A DNA stretch of 7,532 bases from Gemmatimonadales bacterium (GCA_030597435.1 JAUVRV010000118.1:1-7532); one strand, 5' to 3'. Shown: positions 1 to 5,847, numbered from the stretch's first letter. Notes: a model not told the origin generated them from the sequence alone. Numbers and translations: made by a program.

Positions 1-652
1 CAGTGACCTTGTGGCCGTATCCCTTACCGAGTGCTCGGGCAATTGCCGCCAAATAGCTCGGCGTGCAGACGTTGCCGGGCAGTGCCTGTAGGTTACGCGC
101 CAGCTTCTGGCCCACGGCTACCGCCGCCCCTATCTTGCGGCCCTGCTCCACTTCGGAGCGTTGTTCCCGCGTCGCGATGATCTCGAGTTCCTCAAGGCCG
201 GGCTTCTCGTCCTCGCTCGATTTGAACTCCCTGAATTGCCACGCGCCCTGCCCGACCCCCTCGACAACGACCTGGCCGAAATCGACGGCCGTAACACCGC
301 CATGGGTCTCCGGTGCCAGATGAAACGCCATTGATTGGGCACCGGTCGCCGTGGCCCTTCGTGCAGCTATGGCAGCGCTCCTGCGCACAGCGCCACGTGT
401 GATCTCCTCACTCTTGGCAAGTCCGACGAGGAGAACCCGCTTGGCCCCTTTGCTGGGATACAGCATGGCCACCTCATCGGGCTTGCCCGCGAAGTCTCCA
501 GCCGCAAGCACCCGAGCCAGCTCTCCACCGAGGTTGGCATCTAGGCTGAGGAGTGAGCTTGGGACCTTGTTGTTGGATAGTTCGCCCAATGCAACAGCAA
601 GTAACGGCGCGCGAACGCGCTCTAGCGGAACGACTCTGACGGAGGACTTCAC
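1..652 (-). CDS. pepA: Leucyl aminopeptidase (cytosol aminopeptidase, M17), N-terminal part
   Basis: Reading the minus strand from a GTG at 652 gives about 217 codons open to the left edge; the C-terminus lies outside the window. The start is MKSSVRVVPLERVRAPLLAV, followed by an alpha/beta region ending in KRVLLVGLAKSEEITRG and then LARNLQALPGNVCTPSYLAA. The last motif is the M17 linker (typically 'R.L.N.P.N..TP..LA') that leads into the catalytic domain. M17 enzymes are cytosolic two-metal peptidases that release N-terminal residues from peptides in peptide turnover. The metal-binding and catalytic residues lie in the unseen C-terminal domain, so activity cannot be judged. GGAG at 665-662 sits 9 nt before the GTG and supports this start. 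The frame stays open upstream to about 811 but has no ATG there. It is divergent from the beta-barrel gene. Family call is secure; substrate preference is unknown. Confidence 0.9.
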   Translation of the reverse strand, partial: MKSSVRVVPLERVRAPLLAVALGELSNNKVPSSLLSLDANLGGELARVLAAGDFAGKPDEVAMLYPSKGAKRVLLVGLAKSEEITRGAVRRSAAIAARRATATGAQSMAFHLAPETHGGVTAVDFGQVVVEGVGQGAWQFREFKSSEDEKPGLEELEIIATREQRSEVEQGRKIGAAVAVGQKLARNLQALPGNVCTPSYLAAIARALGKGYGHKVT

Positions 653-863
653 AGCCTGGGGCTCCGGGGCGTCGAAGTAGTCGAAATCGATGATATGAAA
701 CCGTATTTCACGGCTCGGCGCCGCCAAAGGTAAGCCCGAACCGTGCCGTCCGGCAAGTTGACGCGCCAACCAGAGGCTTGAGCCTGCGCCAAGTTGGCAT
801 AGGTTTCGAACCGAGAGATTTTCAAGTGGGAAGCGTCCCGATAGGATTCACTTTGAGGTGTTC
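653..863. other. Divergent intergenic region between pepA and the beta-barrel gene
   Basis: These 211 bases separate two divergently transcribed genes and should hold both promoters. On the minus side, TATCAT at 695-690 matches the -10 consensus at five of six positions, but no good -35 lies 15-19 nt upstream of it. A near-palindrome AGGCT-TG-AGCCT lies at 774-785. A 30-codon minus-strand reading frame starts with ATG at 800 and ends at 709; it has no ribosome binding site, so I do not call it a gene. Confidence 0.5.
819..847 (+). promoter_or_regulatory. Possible sigma70-type promoter for the beta-barrel gene
   Basis: TTTTCA (819-824) and TAGGAT (842-847) each match the -35 and -10 consensus at four of six positions with a 17-nt spacer. 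The predicted transcription start near 854 would leave only about 10 nt of leader before ATG 864, barely holding the GAGG at 855-858. That is tight, so this is only a candidate. Confidence 0.25.
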
Positions 864-1439
864 ATGCTACGCATAATATCAGCCTCTCTTGTTCTGGCGG
901 TCTTTGTGTTGAAGGCAACGCCCGCTGAAGCGCAACATATCGACGATAGACGGGGTCTGTGGTTCGCTATCGGTCTTGGAGCGGCGGCCACCAAGGTCAA
1001 GTGCACCTTCTGCAGCGACAAAGCCACCTGGGGCCCGTCCGGCTACATCCAGCTCGGTGGGACTCCCTCACGGAACACGCTGGCCGGTGTCGAGATCACC
1101 GCGTGGAGAGGCACCAAGGCCGACACAACACAGGAATACATAAATGGGACCGCCTTCCTCATGTTCTACCCGGTTCTCGACTACCCGTTCTTCCTCAAGG
1201 GCGCGTTCGGGGTCGGACGCTTTGCCGAGGTAACGGCCTCTGACGAACTCAGCAGCAACGGCTTCTCGATTGTGTTGGGTACGGGATACGACTTCAGGAT
1301 CACCGACCGCCTATGGACCGCCCCATACGTGAACCTGATCATCGCACCGTCGCAGGAAGGCACTCGAAACCGAATTGGCCTCACAACCGATATCAGCCAG
1401 ATTATGCTGCAACTCGGGGCCAAGCTCAGCTATCACTAG
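864..1439 (+). CDS. Secreted outer-membrane beta-barrel-like protein
   Basis: This encodes 191 residues. The N-terminus (MLRIISASLVLAVFVLKATP) is a Sec signal peptide with a likely signal peptidase I site after AEA (residue 23, before Q24). The mature part alternates hydrophobic and polar residues in short strands with many Gly and aromatic residues: GLWFAIGLGA (31-40), GYIQLGG (60-66), FFLKGAFGVGRF (109-120), FSIVLGTGYDF (134-144). This pattern fits a small outer-membrane barrel of about eight strands. A CTFC pair (C47, C50) sits in an early loop and could form a disulfide. No catalytic domain is visible. I recall similar proteins with this early Cys pair from Gemmatimonadota but cannot verify it here. 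GAGG at 855-858 is 5 nt before ATG 864; the upstream GTG at 858 overlaps this ribosome binding site and is less likely. It is convergent with the next gene. Function unknown: structural, porin-like or adhesin-like roles are all open. Confidence 0.8.
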   Translation: MLRIISASLVLAVFVLKATPAEAQHIDDRRGLWFAIGLGAAATKVKCTFCSDKATWGPSGYIQLGGTPSRNTLAGVEITAWRGTKADTTQEYINGTAFLMFYPVLDYPFFLKGAFGVGRFAEVTASDELSSNGFSIVLGTGYDFRITDRLWTAPYVNLIIAPSQEGTRNRIGLTTDISQIMLQLGAKLSYH

Positions 1440-1442
1440 GGT

Positions 1443-1479
1443 AGGAGGGAAGAAGGGGAAGGAGGGGAAGAAGAGAAAG
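1443..1479 (+). repeat. 37-nt uninterrupted purine tract with mirror repeat
   Basis: Directly after the barrel gene's stop, 37 consecutive bases are A or G. Inside it, AGAAGGGGA (1451-1459) and AGGGGAAGA (1463-1471) are exact mirror images around AGG. Mirror-symmetric purine tracts can form intramolecular triplexes. It lies between two convergent stops, where no ordinary hairpin terminator is evident, so it may slow polymerase; that role is inference. Confidence 0.7.
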
Positions 1480-1515
1480 CATGGGCGGAGCCATTGCCTA
1501 CCAGCCGGCACTCCT

Positions 1516-2229
1516 TTAGTGGACGGGTAGGCCTACATGGAGGTGATCCTCAGTGCCTCGGTGACGTAGTGTGCTGAAGCCCATGGCTCGGAAGTAGCCC
1601 TCGACCATCCAGTTGCGCCACCAACTTTCTCCCCTCGTTCGCAGGTCCACCGCGTGTACGTACCCATCGCTCTGCTCGTAGTGCATCGACTCCCGATTCT
1701 CGGGCAAGCCCATGTGGGCGTAGTCCCCCGCTGACCGGGCCACGTCTGTCACGACCATATCCCGATCAACCAGTATCACGGTACTCACAGCGACCCTGAG
1801 GATGGGATGTAGCGACCGGTAGTAGGCTCGCACCTCGGTGCCCTTGGCGTTTACGCCCGATAGGTACAGCAACGCGTATGCGCAGTACGCTAGCACTAGC
1901 GGCAGCACCACACGTGTCCCTAGCCATTTTGCGCGCGCACCGGAGTGCAGCTTCCTGGAAATCCACACTGCGCAGCAGGTGAGCAAAATCGTCGTTGCCA
2001 GGGCACCGCCACCCAAGGCCAACCAGGTTGGCACTGCACGAACCGCGTACAGGTACATCGAGGCCCGAATGAGCACCACGAAGGGGAGTACAACAACAAT
2101 GACTAGGCCAAGACAGGTGAGAAATATCCGTGTGCTCCACGATCGCCCGCGCGACCGAGGATGCGCAGCCTCCAGATCAATGGCCGGAAGCTCTATCTTC
2201 CTGATATCAAAAGCGTTATCCCTTGCCAC
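1516..2229 (-). CDS. Three-helix membrane protein with C-terminal M15/LAS-like metal-site domain
   Basis: This encodes 237 residues. About 33 polar residues precede three hydrophobic helices at roughly 35-55, 68-91 and 105-125. The C-terminal domain follows (about 130-237). Its motifs resemble zinc D-Ala-D-Ala peptidases of the M15/LAS type: SMHYE (H183), AVDLRTRG (D195) and EDHLHVGLP (E227, H229, H231). In small phage and bacterial relatives the pattern is 'S.HY......D.RTR...DH.HVE', with His, Asp and the last His binding zinc. Here His and Asp are 12 residues apart instead of about 7, through an inserted SDGYVH. If active it would act on peptidoglycan peptide or a similar substrate, probably outside the cytoplasmic membrane. 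The start is GTG 2229; no clear Shine-Dalgarno precedes it and no other ATG or GTG start lies upstream before the stop at 2265. Catalytic status and substrate are unproven. Confidence 0.72.
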   Translation of the reverse strand: MARDNAFDIRKIELPAIDLEAAHPRSRGRSWSTRIFLTCLGLVIVVVLPFVVLIRASMYLYAVRAVPTWLALGGGALATTILLTCCAVWISRKLHSGARAKWLGTRVVLPLVLAYCAYALLYLSGVNAKGTEVRAYYRSLHPILRVAVSTVILVDRDMVVTDVARSAGDYAHMGLPENRESMHYEQSDGYVHAVDLRTRGESWWRNWMVEGYFRAMGFSTLRHRGTEDHLHVGLPVH

Positions 2230-2395
2230 ACTGTCAATTACGAACCGATGCCAGCAGCAGTTTCATCTCCCGAGCGACCCTATCTCTCTTCATTCACCGG
2301 TCCACCATTGTACATTGCGGGTCGCCGAAACCGGCCGGCCATCCCACGTGGGGCAGCCCGCCGGCGTTCAGTCTCGAGATATGGGGGAGTCCTAG
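2230..2395. other. Divergent intergenic region
   Basis: These 166 bases lie between the M15-like gene (minus) and the small cysteine-rich gene (plus). Minus-strand TACAAT (2312-2307) matches a -10 box at five of six positions, but no matching -35 is found. CCCACGTGGG (2343-2352) is a perfect 10-bp palindrome just upstream of the plus gene. A 10-codon minus-strand frame (MKLLLASVRN, 2266-2234) ends 4 nt before the GTG start of the M15-like gene; see the finding on possible translational coupling. Confidence 0.4.
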
Positions 2396-2665
2396 ATGAA
2401 AAAAGGCCGGGTCTTGGCTGCAATCGTGAGCGTGGCCGCGCTCGTCGCGATTCTGGTGTACGGCAGCATGGGAACGGTGCAGGCCGAGTGCGAATTGTGT
2501 GTGGAATTCAATGGCCGCACCGAGTGTCGTCGTGGGTCAGGAACAGACCATGAGGAAGCCCAGCAAGCTGCTCAGAAGGCGGCCTGCGCAGTGATGTCAT
2601 CTGGCATGGCTGAGTCGGTCAACTGTCAGAGAGTGCCACCCACCAACGTTCGCTGCGGGGATTAG
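2396..2665 (+). CDS. Small secreted six-cysteine protein
   Basis: This encodes 89 residues. MKKGR followed by a hydrophobic stretch (about residues 7-23) and VQA before E31 makes a typical Sec signal peptide with cleavage near residue 30. The mature part is about 59 residues and contains six cysteines (C32, C35, C44, C64, C77, C87), an even number suited to three disulfides after export. The middle (DHEEAQQAAQKAACAVM, about 51-67) is alanine-rich and probably helical. No catalytic or known binding motif is visible and I do not recognise a named family. GGGGGAG at 2383-2389 lies 6 nt before the ATG and is an excellent ribosome binding site. The stop codon TAG (2663-2665) overlaps the stop of the convergent PAS gene. 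It is a real gene by ribosome binding site, signal peptide and composition; its role is unknown, perhaps an envelope or extracellular factor. Confidence 0.78.
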   Translation: MKKGRVLAAIVSVAALVAILVYGSMGTVQAECELCVEFNGRTECRRGSGTDHEEAQQAAQKAACAVMSSGMAESVNCQRVPPTNVRCGD

Positions 2666-4392
2666 GAGGATTCGCGGACCGCGAGTGCGTCCCTCACGTG
2701 CTGGACGAGGGCCAACGGATGAATCGGCTTGGACACGATATCCGAGACTCCGAGTTCAGCCGAACGCTCCTGCCCTGCTCCCTCTACCGTGTCGGTCAAC
2801 AGCACCACTGATACGTCAGAGTCGATCGACCGGAGTTGCTGGATGGTTGTAGCCGCATCCATCTCCTTGTCGCCTTCTCCCAGCAGTACAGCACCCACCC
2901 CGGCACTCTCGGACTTGTAGACCTCGATAGCCGCCGTACTGGTTCTCGCGGTCAGGACCGTAATGCCGGCCCGTTCCAAGACCTCTCTGACCTCGACCAA
3001 GACCCTCTTGTCATTGTCCACGACTAGCACACCAGTCTTGGATTCCTTGCCGGGATCATCGGCCTCGCTCGACTCTCCATGGGGTTCCCAACCCTCGTCA
3101 CTCAACGGCCGGATGATGCACTGATAGCCCAAGATATTCGCGTCACCGTCGTGCCTCAGGGTAGCCGTGAGCAGACCGTGGAAGTGCCGCCCACTCTTGG
3201 TGCGGAACTCGACGCTCATATCCCTTACCGACCCTGACTCGTCCACACCACGCTGGAAGGTTCGGATATCGTCCGGCCGCACGTAGAGTCGTCGCGCCTC
3301 TAGTTCCAAAAACTCTGCCCTGGTGTACCCGAACAGGTCCACTGCGGCGTCGTTTGCGTCGGCAACCGAACCATCACGCTCGGATAGGTAGATCGCGTCA
3401 CGCGACAGCTCGAACAGACTGCGGAACTTGTCCTCGCTCTCTCGCAATGCTTGCTGGGTCCGACGTCTCTCTTTGATGTCTCGCGCCACGACCAGCACAT
3501 AGGTCTTGTCGCCAAACGACCGCCGGTTGATGGCAACCTCCACCGGGAACGAAGTGCCGTTGCGGCGCCGGTGGCTTCCCTCACTGAACACCTTGGGCCG
3601 GTGACTGCCGCGGGTGTTGGTCACATGCTCAGGAACACCGTTGGGACTCTCCAGCGGGAATTCGAGATCCAAGTCACTTATCCCCAACGTCAGCAGCTTG
3701 TCTTTGCGGAACCCGAGCCAGCGACAAGCAGTCTCGTTCGCATCGATAAACCGACCGGTGTCCGGGTCGGTAATGAAGATCGCCTCGCCTGCCTGGCCCA
3801 TGATTGCCCGGAACCGGTCAAGCTCCTCCTGGCCACTCTCGTTCTGGGACAACTCTTGCCGCAGCTGGTCCAACTCACCCGAGACCGTTTCGTATTCCGA
3901 CTTCAGTCGGTCCCGCTCTCGCTGCAACCCTGCCTGGGCACCCTTCCAGCTCGACACGTCACGCGCGATGATGGTGGCGGACACCACCTTGCCCTCACGC
4001 TTGTTGGCGGCCACACGGCATTGGTACCAGGCACCTTCCGCGAACGGCTCCACGCCCTGGCACTCATATCCTTGCGGCTCCCCCGTGGCGAACACGTGCT
4101 CCAGCGATTTGACCACCGAGTCGTGCTGCTCCTGCGCGGTGTAGCCCAAGACCGAGGTTCCGGGCGCCCCTTCAGCCAGACCCGATATGGTACGATTCAG
4201 ATAGAGGATCGTCCCGTCCTGCTTCACGATGAAGACGATGTCGGCCGAGTAGCGCTCTGTCCCAGTCGATTCCTCTTTGGCTGGGGAAGTCACCGACTGC
4301 TCCCCACCCCCAGGCACCTGGCTCTCAAAACGAGCCTCGTTGCCGCGGGCCGGCAGACCGGAAACCCAACTACCCTTGCTCTTTTCGTCCAC
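2662..4392 (-). CDS. Triple-PAS sensor protein with degenerate C-terminal receiver domain
   Basis: It encodes 576 residues from GTG 4392 (581 from ATG 4407; numbering below uses the longer form). Order: variable 1-50; PAS1 about 51-152; coiled coil about 158-198; PAS2 about 198-312 ending VLVVARDIKERR; PAS3 about 322-434 (KFRSLFELSRDAIYLSERDG); linker; receiver 457-577. There is no transmembrane helix and no histidine kinase, GGDEF or output domain, so it is likely a cytosolic signal-integration protein. In the receiver, VVDND (464-466), T538 and K560 fit the CheY acidic pocket, Thr and Lys at the right spacing. At the phosphoacceptor position, however, the sequence is AVLLGEGD with Gly510 instead of Asp, and the second pocket Asp is Asn465. 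Phosphorylation is therefore unlikely. AGGGAG at 4404-4399 is 6 nt before GTG 4392, which decides that start over ATG 4407, which has no visible site. Ligands and partners are unknown. Confidence 0.85.
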   Translation of the reverse strand: MDEKSKGSWVSGLPARGNEARFESQVPGGGEQSVTSPAKEESTGTERYSADIVFIVKQDGTILYLNRTISGLAEGAPGTSVLGYTAQEQHDSVVKSLEHVFATGEPQGYECQGVEPFAEGAWYQCRVAANKREGKVVSATIIARDVSSWKGAQAGLQRERDRLKSEYETVSGELDQLRQELSQNESGQEELDRFRAIMGQAGEAIFITDPDTGRFIDANETACRWLGFRKDKLLTLGISDLDLEFPLESPNGVPEHVTNTRGSHRPKVFSEGSHRRRNGTSFPVEVAINRRSFGDKTYVLVVARDIKERRRTQQALRESEDKFRSLFELSRDAIYLSERDGSVADANDAAVDLFGYTRAEFLELEARRLYVRPDDIRTFQRGVDESGSVRDMSVEFRTKSGRHFHGLLTATLRHDGDANILGYQCIIRPLSDEGWEPHGESSEADDPGKESKTGVLVVDNDKRVLVEVREVLERAGITVLTARTSTAAIEVYKSESAGVGAVLLGEGDKEMDAATTIQQLRSIDSDVSVVLLTDTVEGAGQERSAELGVSDIVSKPIHPLALVQHVRDALAVRESS

Positions 4393-4420
4393 TAACCGCT
4401 CCCTCATACGTGAACCCGTG

Positions 4421-4435
4421 CCGGGCAGAGCCCGG
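4421..4435 (-). other. Perfect 6-bp hairpin in the PAS gene leader
   Basis: CCGGGC-AGA-GCCCGG forms an all-GC 6-bp stem with a 3-nt loop, 13 nt before ATG 4407. Placed in the 5' leader it could affect translation initiation, but no ligand-binding architecture or paired anti-structure is evident. Confidence 0.35.
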
Positions 4436-4560
4436 GATAAAGTGCGTTCCGTTCTCTCATCAAGCCAGTGTCACCCCCGTCCAACTTCACAACCAAGTGC
4501 AAGACCCATGCCCCCACCTGAGGCCCTAAGTCATTGGAATAACAGGGTTTCAGTCTGTCC

Positions 4561-4581
4561 GCCTGAGAAAGAGTCTCAGGC
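4561..4581 (-). terminator. Hairpin downstream of the zinc-ribbon gene
   Basis: GCCTGAGA-AAGAG-TCTCAGGC is a perfect 8-bp stem with a 5-nt loop, about 45 nt past the stop of the minus-strand gene at 4627. No T-run follows it on the minus strand, so it is not a classic intrinsic terminator. It may be a transcript-end stabilising stem or an operator. Confidence 0.35.
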
Positions 4582-4626
4582 AATCCTCGCGTCCCATTGC
4601 AATCCGCGACAGTCCGTCGCCCCCGC

Positions 4627-5133
4627 TCAAAGAATGACCCTACCTTTCGTGCAGGCCCAATTCTCCCAGAACCGTAGGTAGTAGGAGTAGGTCCGGTTCT
4701 GAGGCACCTTGCGCCAAGAATGATCCAGGTTCTCCGTGGGTGACAGAATGAGAACCCCCTTCATGAAGCTGTTGTGGCTCACAACGTTCACATCCTGTCG
4801 ACAGAAAGGACAGGTGTAGTCCTTGGCATCAGGCCGGACCCACCATATGTAGGGCGCCCGGGCACAGTCCGGCCACTCCTCGCACCCGTGAACCGTGGGG
4901 CGGTACTGTTCCGTTTCCCCGTCCACCGACTGCCACAATCCACAGAGCCGGCATGCCCGATACTTGATCCCGGGATCGGCCGCACGGGGACCGTAGAACC
5001 CGGTCTTGCCACACTTGGGACACGGTTGCGGATCGGCCCGCTCGACAAACAGCTGGTACGACTCGTCCTCCCAATCCTGCATGGTGTATTCGAGCGTTGC
5101 GACGTTGATAGCATCCGTTTGAGTCACATTCAT
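4627..5133 (-). CDS. Zinc-ribbon-like protein with two CxxC..CxxC-type sites
   Basis: This encodes 168 residues with no signal peptide or membrane helix. Cysteines come in two sets of four: CPKC (C38, C41) with CRLC (C61, C64), and C84, C90 with CPFC (C108, C111). Each set fits a structural zinc site of zinc-ribbon or knuckle type. Around them are many aromatic residues (IWWVRP at 96-101, YSYYLRFWENW at 149-159), suggesting a protein- or nucleic-acid-contacting surface. There is no recognisable enzymatic motif and I do not recognise the family. GAAGGGG (5140-5134) directly abuts ATG 5133, which is too close for normal initiation; GTG at 5127, two codons in, lies 6 nt from it and may be the true start. 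A 5'-adjacent same-strand gene (5367-5576) lies 233 nt away. It may act with the other small CxxC proteins nearby, but this is inference. Confidence 0.72.
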   Translation of the reverse strand: MNVTQTDAINVATLEYTMQDWEDESYQLFVERADPQPCPKCGKTGFYGPRAADPGIKYRACRLCGLWQSVDGETEQYRPTVHGCEEWPDCARAPYIWWVRPDAKDYTCPFCRQDVNVVSHNSFMKGVLILSPTENLDHSWRKVPQNRTYSYYLRFWENWACTKGRVIL

Positions 5134-5366
5134 CCCCTTCGAACTTCGCCGGCCAAGCCAAAACCTGGAGGGTGCCTGCTCCCCGGACCGGGCCGGGGAA
5201 TCCCACGCTCACAACATATGGACTGGGGGGCGCAACGGCGCTGAGAGGAAGGTCACAAAAAGCCAGACGTGTAGACGTGTAGACCTGCAGTCGGTGTTGC
5301 CCGGCTGCGCGGAGTAGAAGTGTGAGTGGGCGGGTGGGTGGCTGTGTGTCAGATCAGCGGGTTTCG
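5134..5366. other. Intergenic region with hairpin, tandem repeat and G-rich run
   Basis: These 233 bases lie between two minus-strand genes. TCCCCGG-ACCGGG-CCGGGGA (5180-5199) is a perfect 7-bp stem. GACGTGTA is repeated twice in tandem plus GAC (5266-5284). A run of three GGG blocks and a GG (5328-5341) on the plus strand resembles an incomplete G-quadruplex motif. No convincing reading frame or promoter is seen. Confidence 0.5.
5180..5199 (-). other. 7-bp GC hairpin upstream of the zinc-ribbon gene
   Basis: TCCCCGG pairs perfectly with CCGGGGA across a 6-nt loop. It lies about 47 nt before the zinc-ribbon gene start and 168 nt after the membrane gene's stop. No T-run immediately follows on either strand. 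It could be a weak transcription end for the upstream gene or a leader structure. Confidence 0.3.
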
Positions 5367-5576
5367 CTAATGCTGGCGCGGGTGCCAGTTGGTGTTCTTG
5401 GCAGCCTGCGCTAGGGACAGCAGAAACGCCGTGGCCACAGCGATGCCCAAGCTCACACCCCAATTGACACTCCCCTGCCCGTTCCAGAACAGATTCCACA
5501 CAAAGATACCCGGCACGATCGCGAGAAGCGCCAATACGAACGTCACACAAGCTGAACAAATGATTCGCTTACCCAT
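5367..5576 (-). CDS. Small two-helix inner-membrane protein
   Basis: From ATG 5576 it encodes 69 residues: MGKRIICSAC, a hydrophobic helix (about 8-30), a short polar WNGQGSVN loop, a second helix (about 39-58), and a basic tail ending NWHPRQH. The positively charged N-terminus and the tail suggest both ends face the cytoplasm. No known domain is visible. The frame extends to ATG 5612, but the added residues (MLGPYSCPPMES) look unlike a membrane-protein start, have no Shine-Dalgarno, and would begin next to the -10-like element at 5620-5615. GGAG at 5583-5580 precedes ATG 5576 with only 3 nt, which is short, so the start stays uncertain. It is divergent from the gene at 5848 across a repeat-rich control region, so the two may be co-regulated. 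Function unknown. Confidence 0.6.
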   Translation of the reverse strand: MGKRIICSACVTFVLALLAIVPGIFVWNLFWNGQGSVNWGVSLGIAVATAFLLSLAQAAKNTNWHPRQH

Positions 5577-5614
5577 ACTCTCCATCGGCGGACACGAGTA
5601 CGGTCCCAGCATTT

Positions 5615-5647
5615 ACAATACGCAAGCCGGATTAAGGCGGGATTAAG
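5615..5647 (-). promoter_or_regulatory. 7-4-7 direct repeat (CTTAATC) ahead of a -10-like box
   Basis: On the minus strand CTTAATC-CCGC-CTTAATC (5647-5630) is followed after 9 nt by TATTGT (5620-5615). Two 7-bp direct repeats 11 bp apart, placed about 10 bp upstream of a -10 in lieu of a -35, is the arrangement of PhoB/OmpR-type activator boxes. The word itself is not a known Pho box. It faces the membrane protein gene. Confidence 0.5.
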
Positions 5648-5689
5648 CGCGAGTGAAGGAACTTCATATGTAACTTAGACTTAAAGCCT

Positions 5690-5725
5690 CCGTGAATTCT
5701 CCGTGAAGGCTTCACCCACCATAAA
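5690..5725 (+). promoter_or_regulatory. 7-4-7 direct repeat (CCGTGAA) ahead of a -10-like box
   Basis: CCGTGAA-TTCT-CCGTGAA (5690-5707) has the same 11-bp period as the repeat pair facing the other way; the identity extends 2 nt left (CTCCGTGAA). CATAAA (5720-5725) follows after 12 nt and matches a -10 at four of six positions. It overlaps GTGAA-GGC-TTCAC (5703-5715), and a similar TGAAG-GAA-CTTCA lies at 5654-5666. It faces the gene at 5848. Confidence 0.45.
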
Positions 5726-5750
5726 ATCAACCCATCTAATTATCAACCCA
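5726..5750 (+). repeat. Direct repeat ATCAACCCA, 16 bp apart
   Basis: ATCAACCCA occurs exactly at 5726-5734 and 5742-5750, in an AT-rich patch that also contains TAATTAT (5737-5743). It lies in the leader or promoter region of the gene at 5848. Its role is unknown; it may extend the regulatory array just upstream. Confidence 0.4.
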
Positions 5751-5847
5751 CCTTACCCAAACTCAATCCGACCGGCTCGCGCTCTTCCGCTGGCCAATGA
5801 CGTCCCTTAGATTCGCTGGCTTCCCGCCGCTAACGGAGGTGGTGGTC

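Larger units (their letters stand above)
4393..4626. other. Intergenic region upstream of the PAS gene
   Basis: About 220 bases lie between two same-strand genes and should hold the PAS gene promoter and the end of the zinc-ribbon gene transcript. It contains two perfect hairpins, listed separately. I see no convincing -35/-10 pair on the minus strand and no reading frame with a start and ribosome binding site. Confidence 0.4.

Noticed and set aside
63..680. Several open frames on both strands over the left end
   Set aside because: They are shadows of the pepA frame, which is open to the window edge on the minus strand and matches M17 motifs.
774..785. AGGCT-TG-AGCCT as hairpin or attC-like core
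   Set aside because: The loop is too short for a hairpin and no integron core sites flank it.
709..800. 30-codon minus-strand frame MPTWRRLKPL... upstream of pepA
   Set aside because: No ribosome binding site and no recognisable features; likely chance.
1838..2395. Plus-strand open frame opposite the M15-like gene
   Set aside because: Composition is that of an antisense shadow; the minus strand carries membrane helices and metal-site motifs.
3451..4395. Long plus-strand open frame (314 codons) opposite the PAS gene
   Set aside because: It is the antisense of the triple-PAS gene, whose domain motifs are clear on the minus strand; the plus translation shows no domain and its start has no ribosome binding site.
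4774..5244. Plus-strand open frame opposite the zinc-ribbon gene
   Set aside because: Shadow frame; the paired cysteine motifs belong to the minus strand.
5797..5847. Longer start for the small double-CxxC protein
   Set aside because: No ribosome binding site before ATG 5797; GGAGG precisely precedes ATG 5848.
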